From Bermanella sp051277445 (GTDB lineage: Bacteria; Pseudomonadota; Gammaproteobacteria; Pseudomonadales; Oceanobacteraceae), in NCBI GenBank assembly GCA_051277445.1, contig JBNMQC010000165.1, positions 1-5,453 on the forward strand: a stretch of DNA of 5,453 nt, given 5' to 3'. Below the pieces are notes generated by a model, which saw nothing but the letters and a program-made list of their open reading frames with translations, was not told the origin of the DNA and did not search any database. This document shows, piece by piece, positions 1 through 4,758 of the stretch. How positions within the stretch are numbered: position 1 is the stretch's first letter; each line of letters begins with the position of its first letter. The position numbers were made by a program, and so were the translations under genes.

Positions 1-1
1 T

Positions 2-331
2 TCAGCCCCTTACGGATCAAGTAAGGCTCGTGAAGGATTAGACTTCATACTCACCAGTGCTGCCTATGATCAAAACCTGACCATCCTGTTTTTAGCTGAT
101 GGTGTTTTTCAGCTACTCGACAATCAAAACAGCAAAGGCATTGAATTGAAGAATCACGCAGCCGCTTTAGAAGTACTGCCCCTTTACGACGTGGAAAACC
201 TATTTGTGATTGATGAAGACTTAACGTCACGCGCCATCACAAAAGACCAAATTATAAACGACGTCCAGATTATTAGCCGCGAACAAGGCAGGGCTCTCAT
301 CGCACAGCACACGAAAATCATAGGCTTTTAA
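2..331 (+). CDS. tusC: TusC, sulfur relay subunit (5' end outside window)
   Basis: This is the 3' part of tusC (DsrF-like), 109 codons plus stop, open from the window's first bases. TusC is a structural subunit of the cytoplasmic TusBCD heterohexamer, which accepts sulfur from TusA and passes it to TusE for 2-thiolation of U34 in Lys, Glu and Gln tRNAs. The visible protein begins at the family's early SAPYGSSKAREGLD segment (E. coli has STAPHGTAAGREGLD), then LADGVFQLL and a later LPLYDVENLFV matching E. coli LGLYDIEQCWV, and ends in IIGF. By comparison with the E. coli protein, roughly nine N-terminal residues are missing. An in-frame TTG at 146 is internal, because homology runs well upstream of it. 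The stop codon abuts the tusB start with no gap. The sulfur-carrying subunit tusD should lie immediately upstream, outside the window (inference from conserved gene order). Confidence 0.93.
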   Translation, partial: SAPYGSSKAREGLDFILTSAAYDQNLTILFLADGVFQLLDNQNSKGIELKNHAAALEVLPLYDVENLFVIDEDLTSRAITKDQIINDVQIISREQGRALIAQHTKIIGF

Positions 332-610
332 ATGACTCTACACCTTATACAAAAAAGCCCGTTTGCAACCTCCGTATTTAATGACTGCCTTAACATGATC
401 AATCCAGGCGACATCATTTTACTTATACAAGATGGTGTATTGGGCTGCCAACTGCCCAACCTGGGCAACATTAAAAATAGAGTCCTAGCTTTACAGGATG
501 ACCTTGATGCTCGCGGCATCCAAACAAACAATCAACACGTAGAAACCATTAACTACCAAGAATTTGTAAACATTTGTACTCAGTGCAAAAGCACTATTAG
601 CTGGTATTAA
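332..610 (+). CDS. tusB: TusB, sulfur relay subunit
   Basis: A 92-residue protein of the TusB/DsrH family, close to the 95 residues of E. coli TusB. It is the third subunit of the TusBCD complex in tRNA wobble-uridine thiolation. Recognisable features are the N-terminal LHLIQKSPF (E. coli LHTLHRSP), the core GDIILLIQDGV (E. coli GDELLLLQDGV), a DLDARGI segment matching DLIARGL, the INYQEFV segment matching IDYTDFV, and a C-terminal aromatic residue after Trp. The start at 332 directly follows the tusC stop and has an AGG 7 nt upstream within the tusC end, so initiation is probably both Shine-Dalgarno-assisted and translationally coupled. The next gene, tusE, begins 3 nt after the stop. Confidence 0.93.
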   Translation: MTLHLIQKSPFATSVFNDCLNMINPGDIILLIQDGVLGCQLPNLGNIKNRVLALQDDLDARGIQTNNQHVETINYQEFVNICTQCKSTISWY

Positions 611-613
611 ACA

Positions 614-928
614 ATGAACACCGCACAATTTGATGATGAAGGCTTTCTAATTAATCTTGAAAGCTGGAACGAAGAGTTAGCAATAAAAATTGCACAAGGT
701 GAAAGCATTTCAATGACAGCCGAACACTTTGAAATCATCCATACGTTACGTGAATTTTACCAACAGCACGAAGTCGCACTGGCTAACCGCCCTTTTGTTA
801 AGTTGATCAAAAACACATTCGGCCCAGATAAGGGCAATAGCATTTACCTTATGACTCTTTTTCCTGAAAGCCCTGCCAAAGTTGCCGCCAAAATTGCAGG
901 CCTTCCTAAACCAGCGAACTGCCTATAA
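614..928 (+). CDS. tusE: TusE, DsrC-family sulfur carrier
   Basis: A 104-residue DsrC/TusE-family protein. TusE receives persulfide sulfur from TusBCD and works with MnmA in tRNA 2-thiouridylation. Visible family signatures are GISMTAEH-like text (ESISMTAEHFEII), FGPDKGNSIYLMTLFP and the C-terminal GLPKPANCL, with the conserved penultimate cysteine at residue 103. The second cysteine of true DsrC proteins, about eleven residues earlier, is replaced by alanine (PAKVAAKIAG). This places the protein in the TusE-like, tRNA-modifying group rather than dissimilatory sulfite reduction. No strong ribosome binding site is seen, and the 3-nt gap from tusB suggests translational coupling. Its TAA stop overlaps the next ATG by one base. 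In E. coli tusE is separate from tusBCD; here it is in the operon, as in various other gammaproteobacteria. Confidence 0.94.
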   Translation: MNTAQFDDEGFLINLESWNEELAIKIAQGESISMTAEHFEIIHTLREFYQQHEVALANRPFVKLIKNTFGPDKGNSIYLMTLFPESPAKVAAKIAGLPKPANCL

Positions 929-1923
929 TGACCACAATCGAACACCCTTTTGCTCAATATGTAAGAATTCTTGGTAAAGGCCGCAAAGGCTCCCGCTCTC
1001 TTACCTACGAAGAAGCACTCAATGCCATGGGTATGATTTTGCGCGGCGAAACAGAAGATGTTCAGCTGGGCGCGTTCATGATGCTGCTGCGAGTGAAAGA
1101 AGAAAATGCAGACGAGTTAGCAGGATTCACCCAAGCGACGAAAGATTTCATCGCACATAAAATACCTAAAGGCATTCATGCCAACCTAGATTGGTCTAGC
1201 TACGCAGGCAAGCGTCGCCAGTTACCCTGGTATTTATTATCCGCCCTCACACTGGCCGATAACGGCATCAAGGTATTCATGCACGGCGCTGATGGGCACA
1301 CAGAAGGCCGAATCTATAGTCAGGAGACATTAAACAAACTAGGTATTAAAGCGGCCAATAGCTGGCAACAGGCAAGTGATGATCTTGAACAAAACAATTT
1401 CTGCTTTATGGCAATGGAAACCCTCTGCCCAGAGCTGCAATCGATTATTGATTTGCGCAATACCTTCGGCTTGCGCTCTCCTGTTCACAGCTTTTCACGC
1501 CTAATCAACCCTTTGGATTGCGAATATATAAGCCAAGGGATATTCCATCCTGGCTACGGCCCATCTCACCAACAAAGCGCTGAATTATTAGGTTATAAAC
1601 GCCTATCTATTTTGAAGGGTGAAGGCGGTGAATGTGAAATGAACCCCGATAGCATGGCCAGAATGTATCACTGTTTTAATGGCGAGCTAGTCGAGGAAGA
1701 ATGGGACGCCATATTCGAGCGTCGTCATGTGAAGCCCGAGACCTTGGATATAAACAACCTTAAAAGTACTTGGCTAAACGAAGATGACGAATATGGAATG
1801 GGAGCAATACTGGGCACACTTGCCTATGTGGCTCGATTAATGGATAAGGGAGATAACAAAGAGGCCTGTCTTGCTCAGGCTCAGATCTGGTGGGACAAAC
1901 GAAATAAACGCCGCTTCATCTGA
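928..1923 (+). CDS. TrpD2/YbiB-like, anthranilate phosphoribosyltransferase-fold protein
   Basis: A 331-residue protein with the glycosyltransferase family 3 fold, most like E. coli YbiB (TrpD2) rather than enzymatic TrpD. Residues about 5-80 form the helical N-terminal domain (LTYEEALNAMGMILRGE, then VQLGAFMMLLRVKEE and ELAGFTQATKDFI). The alpha/beta domain follows with SSYAGKRRQLPW (90-101), VFMHGADGHTEGRIYS (116-131), the basic DLRNTFGLRSPVHSFSRLINP segment (175-195) and GYGPSHQQ (209-216). The glycine-rich PRPP-binding GTGGD motif of TrpD is replaced by AGKRRQ, so tryptophan-biosynthetic activity is unlikely. YbiB is reported to bind nucleic acids and lies in the LexA-controlled dinG operon of E. 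coli. Here the gene overlaps tusE by 1 nt and ends the operon, so it is co-expressed with sulfur relay genes. Its function is uncertain. Confidence 0.85.
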   Translation: MTTIEHPFAQYVRILGKGRKGSRSLTYEEALNAMGMILRGETEDVQLGAFMMLLRVKEENADELAGFTQATKDFIAHKIPKGIHANLDWSSYAGKRRQLPWYLLSALTLADNGIKVFMHGADGHTEGRIYSQETLNKLGIKAANSWQQASDDLEQNNFCFMAMETLCPELQSIIDLRNTFGLRSPVHSFSRLINPLDCEYISQGIFHPGYGPSHQQSAELLGYKRLSILKGEGGECEMNPDSMARMYHCFNGELVEEEWDAIFERRHVKPETLDINNLKSTWLNEDDEYGMGAILGTLAYVARLMDKGDNKEACLAQAQIWWDKRNKRRFI

Positions 1924-1936
1924 AGCGGGTATAAAA

Positions 1937-1957
1937 AAGCCGTCTAGTCGACGGCTT
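1937..1957 (-). terminator. Intrinsic terminator between convergent units
   Basis: Perfect 8-bp inverted repeat AAGCCGTC / GACGGCTT with a 5-nt loop (TAGTC). Read on the minus strand, the stem runs straight into TTTTTT (1938-1933), a good intrinsic terminator for the small minus-strand ORF. Read on the plus strand, the tail is TTGTTCT, weaker but possibly enough to end the tus-trpD2 transcript 14 nt past its stop. It may be bidirectional. The stop codon and last three sense codons of the small minus-strand ORF lie inside the hairpin. Confidence 0.8.
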
Positions 1958-2096
1958 GTTCTAGCAACTGCAGTAAACGACGAGCCAATGCCTCAAACGC
2001 GGCCGCCTCTTCATTCCCTTTGGTGGCGTTCAAACTAAACAAAAGTCGTTCGATTTCTTCACGACTCATGTATTGAATGGTCACTGGATTCAACAT
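1944..2096 (-). CDS. Small 50-residue protein, probably SOS-controlled, unknown function
   Basis: I do not recognise this protein. The frame starts at ATG 2096-2094 and ends with TAG at 1946-1944. The 50 residues have no cysteine, signal peptide or membrane segment. Two helix-prone segments, MSREEIERLLFSLN (10-23) and EEAAAFEALARRLLQLLEQ (29-47), are separated by a TKGN turn, suggesting a small acidic helical hairpin (8 acidic, 5 basic residues). Support for a real gene: a near-perfect LexA box just upstream, a plausible -10 (TATAAG, 2119-2114), and a terminator exactly at its end. The ribosome site is weak (GGA about 7 nt upstream). ATG 2069 (residue 10) is a possible shorter start, and an in-frame GTG at 2114 would lie inside the predicted -10. 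It does not look like SulA, DinI or TisB. It fills most of the gap between trpD2 and tusA. Confidence 0.6.
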   Translation of the reverse strand: MLNPVTIQYMSREEIERLLFSLNATKGNEEAAAFEALARRLLQLLEQAVD

Positions 2097-2113
2097 AACA
2101 ACGTCCAAATGCA

Positions 2114-2119
2114 CTTATA
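2114..2119 (-). promoter_or_regulatory. Putative -10 element of the SOS-controlled small ORF
   Basis: Minus-strand TATAAG (5 of 6 match to TATAAT) overlaps the downstream edge of the LexA palindrome, so bound LexA would block it. The predicted transcript start, near 2107, gives a leader of about 10 nt before the ATG at 2096. The -35 at 17-bp spacing (TAAAGT) is poor. Confidence 0.4.
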
Positions 2120-2137
2120 CTGTATTTAAATACAGTA
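2118..2137. promoter_or_regulatory. LexA operator (SOS box)
   Basis: TACTGTATTTAAATACAGTA is a perfect 20-bp palindrome and contains the CTGT-N8-ACAG LexA core at 2120-2135. It differs from the E. coli ideal TACTG(TA)5CAGTA only at two central positions (18 of 20 identical). It lies 21 nt upstream of the minus-strand small ORF and touches its likely -10. On the plus strand no gene starts for more than 800 nt, so the small ORF is the evident target. High-quality symmetry of this kind usually means tight repression released by RecA-stimulated LexA cleavage. Confidence 0.88.
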
Positions 2138-2164
2138 CTTTATAGCTTTACTAAAAAATTGCAA

Positions 2165-2401
2165 TCACGGCTTTTGAATATAAAACGTGAAGACACCCTG
2201 TGATTCCGCTTGCTCAAGCAGCGTATACCCTAAAAAACTGCAAAACTTAGCAATGTCACGGGTCGTCGAAGGGTCCGTCGCCAAAACCTGAAGCACACCA
2301 CCCTCGCTTAACTCTTTTACCTTGGTGTGAAGCATCATCACCGGCTCTGGGCACATTAACCCTTGAGCATCCAAGACCAAGTCATATTTGATTTGCGTCA
2401 T
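2165..2401 (-). CDS. tusA: TusA, sulfur carrier protein
   Basis: A 78-residue TusA (SirA/YhhP) protein, near the 81 of E. coli. TusA takes persulfide sulfur from IscS and delivers it to TusD in the TusBCD complex. The hallmark is LDAQGLMCPEPVMML (residues 10-24) with active-site Cys17 in the CPEP motif. ATDPSTTRDIAKFCSFLGY (41-59) follows, matching the E. coli DDPATTRDIPGFCTF region, with a second cysteine at 54. The start at 2401 is chosen over an in-frame ATG at 2473 because TusA homology begins here, AGG lies 6 nt upstream, and the longer version would run back into the preceding gene. It starts 22 nt after the zinc-ribbon gene on the same strand, so they are probably co-transcribed. It converges on the tus-trpD2 operon. 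No clear terminator separates it from the small ORF downstream. Confidence 0.95.
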   Translation of the reverse strand: MTQIKYDLVLDAQGLMCPEPVMMLHTKVKELSEGGVLQVLATDPSTTRDIAKFCSFLGYTLLEQAESQGVFTFYIQKP

Positions 2402-2423
2402 ATTAAACCTATATCTGTGCAGC

Positions 2424-2876
2424 CTAGCTGCAATCCTTACATTGAGGACATAACTGTTTTTCTTGGGTGGCAAGCCAGCCCTGCTTATTCATGCCCGCAA
2501 TCGCATCTAACTGGGTATCACCGCTGTAATCGATGAACTCCAATTCATAAGCAGCATGACAGCCATCGCAATTAATATTGGCAAACTTCACATTAAATTG
2601 CGCCTGAGCAGGCCCATCACATTTGGCGCTCCAACCACCAAGAGGCGTGATGAGCGGCTCAATACCTTGTACCTTTAATTGCAAACTTAACTGCTTTGAG
2701 CCTTTAACCGGCAACAACAATAGATCACCCACTTGAGGCTGCACACCCTTGGCTTTCACCTCAAACACGCCAAGAGCAAAACTACTCACACCGAGCAATT
2801 CACCGTTCAGATCCGCCTGAGTAGCATTGTAGACCTGTCCGGCTGGGGTTTGTTTGTATATAAAGTACTCAAGCAT
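2424..2876 (-). CDS. Uncharacterised protein with C-terminal zinc-ribbon-like motif
   Basis: A 150-residue cytoplasmic protein that I do not recognise. The N-terminal two thirds are rich in hydrophobic beta-like stretches (FALGVFEVKAKG at 33-44, QVGDLLLLPV at 48-57, LSLQLKVQGIEPL at 63-75) with no catalytic motif visible. The C-terminus carries CDGC (103-106, then His107) and CPQC (143-146), a CxxC-x36-CxxC spacing with an intervening GW at 133-134, as in small zinc ribbons or rubredoxin-like knuckles; Cys86 and Cys149 are additional. It has no signal peptide or membrane helix. The ribosome site before ATG 2876 is weak, but no better start is present. It precedes tusA by 22 nt on the same strand and is divergent from proS. 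Operon membership hints at a sulfur, metal or tRNA-related role, but this is only inference. Confidence 0.75.
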   Translation of the reverse strand: MLEYFIYKQTPAGQVYNATQADLNGELLGVSSFALGVFEVKAKGVQPQVGDLLLLPVKGSKQLSLQLKVQGIEPLITPLGGWSAKCDGPAQAQFNVKFANINCDGCHAAYELEFIDYSGDTQLDAIAGMNKQGWLATQEKQLCPQCKDCS

Positions 2877-2883
2877 AATGAAA

Positions 2884-2917
2884 AAATTGTGTCTAAGGGC
2901 TGCGCAGCATACAATTT
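2884..2917. repeat. Nested inverted repeats in the divergent promoter region
   Basis: AAATTGT (2884-2890) and ACAATTT (2911-2917) form 7-bp arms, and between them GCTGCGCAGC (2899-2908) is a perfect 10-bp palindrome. The structure coincides with the predicted -35/-10 of the proS promoter and the -10 of the opposing promoter, so it could be an operator or partly a by-product of back-to-back promoter elements. Confidence 0.45.
2887..2915 (+). promoter_or_regulatory. proS: Putative sigma70 promoter for proS
   Basis: TTGTGT (2887-2892), a 17-bp spacer and TACAAT (2910-2915, 5 of 6 match). The predicted transcript starts near 2922, giving a leader of about 80 nt that contains the 2944-2961 inverted repeat. 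The -35 is weak, so the call is tentative. Confidence 0.4.
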
Positions 2918-2933
2918 GCGCCTGTTTTGTAAA
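2906..2933 (-). promoter_or_regulatory. Putative sigma70 promoter for the zinc-ribbon gene and tusA
   Basis: On the minus strand, TTTACA (2933-2928, 5 of 6 match), a 16-bp spacer and TATGCT (2911-2906, 4 of 6). The predicted start near 2899 is about 22 nt before the ATG at 2876. It physically overlaps the putative proS promoter, so the two transcripts may compete. Confidence 0.4.
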
Positions 2934-2943
2934 GTGCCGACTA

Positions 2944-2961
2944 TGGAATATTCATATTCCA
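2944..2961. repeat. Perfect 8-bp inverted repeat upstream of proS
   Basis: TGGAATAT-TC-ATATTCCA. The 2-nt centre is too tight for a good RNA hairpin of full length, so a dimeric protein-binding site is more natural. It lies about 40 nt upstream of the proS ATG and 11 bp upstream of the -35 of the opposing promoter. No known regulator consensus is recognised. Confidence 0.5.
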
Positions 2962-3000
2962 CACTCTGGCCCAATTAATTTAGATACGCTTGGAACCCAA

Positions 3001-4755
3001 ATGCGCGCTAGCCAGTTTTTAATTGCCACCTTGAAAGAATCCCCATCTGACGCTGTTGTTATCAGTCATCAGCTTATGCTTCGCGCCGGTATGATCCGTC
3101 AATTAGCATCAGGGCTTTACACCTGGCTTCCTCTGGGCCTTAAAACCCTTCGCAAAGTTGAGAAAGTGGTACGCGAAGAAATGGACGCAGCAGGCGTGCA
3201 AGAATTGCTCATGCCCGCAGTTCAACCTGCCGAACTATGGCAAGAAACCGGTCGCTGGTACAAGTATGGCGGTGAGCTTCTGCGCATCAAAGATCGCCAA
3301 AATCGTGATTTTTGTATTGGCCCCACTCACGAAGAGGTCATTACTGACCTTGCGCGCAATGAGTTGAAAAGCTATCGCCAGCTACCAATGAGCTTTTATC
3401 AAATCCAAACAAAATTCCGTGACGAGACGCGCCCACGTTTCGGTGTAATGCGTGCCCGCGAATTTTTAATGAAAGACGCTTACTCTTTTCATGCAAATAA
3501 TGAATCATTAAATGAAACCTATGAGCGCATGCATCAGGCTTACTGCAACGTCTTTAATCGCTTAGGCCTAGATTTTCGCCCAGTTGCTGCCGACACCGGC
3601 TCAATAGGTGGTGCCTTATCTCACGAATTCCACGTACTGGCCCAATCTGGTGAAGACGACATCGCCTTTAGCAATGCATCCGACTATGCCGCCAACGTAG
3701 AACTCGCCGAAGCCGTGGCGCCATCAGCGCAACGCCCTGAACCAAGCGCCGAACTGCAAACCATCGACACACCAAGCCAGCACACCATTGAAGAAGTCAG
3801 TGAGTTTCTCAGCATTGCATCCAATCAAATCGTTAAAACATTGATTGTTGAAGGCGAACTGACAGATGAAGAAAAAGAAGCGGGCAAAAAAGCGCCATTG
3901 GTTGCGCTAGTGGTTCGCGGCGATCATCAACTGAACGACCTAAAAGCTGAAAAACTAGCTGGTATTGCTTCGCCTTTAGCGTTTGCAAAAGAAGAAGACA
4001 TCATCGCGCAACTTGGATGTAAGCCAGGTTCAATCGGCCCATGCAACTTAAACATTGAGACCATCGTGGATCGCAGTGCAGCCATCATGGCTGACTTTGT
4101 ATGTGGCGCGAACCAAGACGGCAAACACCTAACCGGCGCCAACTGGGAACGCGATGCCAGCATCACTCGTATTGAAGACATTCGTAATGTGGTCGAAGGC
4201 GATATCAGCCCAGACGGCAAAGGCACGCTTGAAATCAAACGCGGCATTGAAGTGGGTCACATCTTCCAATTGGGCACCACCTACAGCGAAGCGCTTAACG
4301 CCACTGTATTGGACGAAAACGGTAAAAGTGTCGTGATGCCAATGGGTTGCTACGGCATAGGCGTATCACGTGTTGTGGCAGCGGCTATTGAACAAAACCA
4401 CGATGAGCGCGGCATCATCTGGCCTCAGGCGATTGCCCCATTCCAAGTTTCCATCGTACAAATCGATGCTAACAAGTCTGAAGATGTGACCAAGCACAGT
4501 GAAGCCCTTTACGAAGAGCTGACAAAACTGGGCGTTGAAGTCTTCCTTGATGATCGCGACAAGAAAACCAGCCCAGGGGTGAAGTTTGCTGATGCCGAGC
4601 TAATGGGCATTCCACATCGCTTAGTCTTCAGCGCTCGAGGCTTAAAAAATGATACCGTCGAATACAAAGCACGCGCCCAGCAGAAAGAAGACGCTGTAGA
4701 GTTAAACGTTGCTGACGCACTCAGCCACATTAAGTCTGCTTTAGGTATCAGTTAA
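3001..4755 (+). CDS. proS: Prolyl-tRNA synthetase, bacterial type with editing domain
   Basis: A 584-residue class IIa ProRS that charges tRNA-Pro in the cytoplasm; E. coli ProRS is 572 residues. Landmarks are MLRAGMIRQLASGLYTWLPLG (26-46, motif 1 region), GPTHEEVITDL (107-117), motif 2 KFRDETRPRFGVMRAREFLMK within 138-158, and motif 3 in MGCYGIGVSRVVAAAIEQ (448-465). The INS editing domain lies between motifs 2 and 3 (about 224-407), with RGDHQLNDLKAEK. Lys279 matches the lysine needed by E. coli ProRS to deacylate Ala-tRNA-Pro. A charged loop at 284-297 (EGELTDEEKEAGKK) is longer than in E. coli. The C-terminal anticodon-binding domain spans about 480-584 (LDDRDKKTSPGVKFADAELMGIPHR). ATG 3001 is chosen because homology starts at MRASQFLIATLKE; a frame-open ATG at 2854 adds 49 unrelated residues. 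The next gene starts 3 nt after the stop. Confidence 0.97.
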   Translation: MRASQFLIATLKESPSDAVVISHQLMLRAGMIRQLASGLYTWLPLGLKTLRKVEKVVREEMDAAGVQELLMPAVQPAELWQETGRWYKYGGELLRIKDRQNRDFCIGPTHEEVITDLARNELKSYRQLPMSFYQIQTKFRDETRPRFGVMRAREFLMKDAYSFHANNESLNETYERMHQAYCNVFNRLGLDFRPVAADTGSIGGALSHEFHVLAQSGEDDIAFSNASDYAANVELAEAVAPSAQRPEPSAELQTIDTPSQHTIEEVSEFLSIASNQIVKTLIVEGELTDEEKEAGKKAPLVALVVRGDHQLNDLKAEKLAGIASPLAFAKEEDIIAQLGCKPGSIGPCNLNIETIVDRSAAIMADFVCGANQDGKHLTGANWERDASITRIEDIRNVVEGDISPDGKGTLEIKRGIEVGHIFQLGTTYSEALNATVLDENGKSVVMPMGCYGIGVSRVVAAAIEQNHDERGIIWPQAIAPFQVSIVQIDANKSEDVTKHSEALYEELTKLGVEVFLDDRDKKTSPGVKFADAELMGIPHRLVFSARGLKNDTVEYKARAQQKEDAVELNVADALSHIKSALGIS

Positions 4756-4758
4756 GTT

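Noticed and set aside
146..331. TTG at 146 as the start of a 61-residue gene
   Set aside because: The same frame is open to the window edge and encodes TusC-conserved sequence upstream (SAPYGSSKAREGLD, LADGVFQLL), so this is the interior of tusC.
614..928. DsrC of a dissimilatory sulfite reductase pathway
   Set aside because: Only the penultimate cysteine is present; the second DsrC cysteine is alanine, and neighbours are tus genes, not dsrAB.
2118..2137. The palindrome as a plain AT-rich terminator or chance repeat
   Set aside because: There is no loop or U-tract, and it matches the exact LexA core, spacing and flanks, at a promoter-proximal position.
2150..2180. Terminator directly after tusA
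   Set aside because: The minus strand has TTTTTT shortly after the stop, but no GC-rich stem precedes it. Read-through into the small ORF remains possible.
2402..2473. N-terminal extension of TusA from ATG 2473
   Set aside because: TusA proteins are about 80 residues. The extra 24 residues would come from sequence antisense-independent but overlapping the preceding zinc-ribbon gene, while ATG 2401 has its own AGG.
2733..2978. 81-codon plus-strand frame across the zinc-ribbon gene start
   Set aside because: Mostly antisense to the zinc-ribbon gene and through the divergent promoters; no plausible domain.
2854..3000. N-terminal extension of ProRS from ATG 2854
   Set aside because: The extra 49 residues show no ProRS similarity, run across the divergent promoter region and overlap the start of the opposite gene. 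ATG 3001 begins exactly at the conserved MRASQ sequence.
3927..4247. 106-codon open frame on the minus strand inside proS
   Set aside because: It is a shadow of strongly conserved ProRS coding sequence; its composition is low-complexity Ser/Leu/Ala and it shows no recognisable domain or ribosome site.
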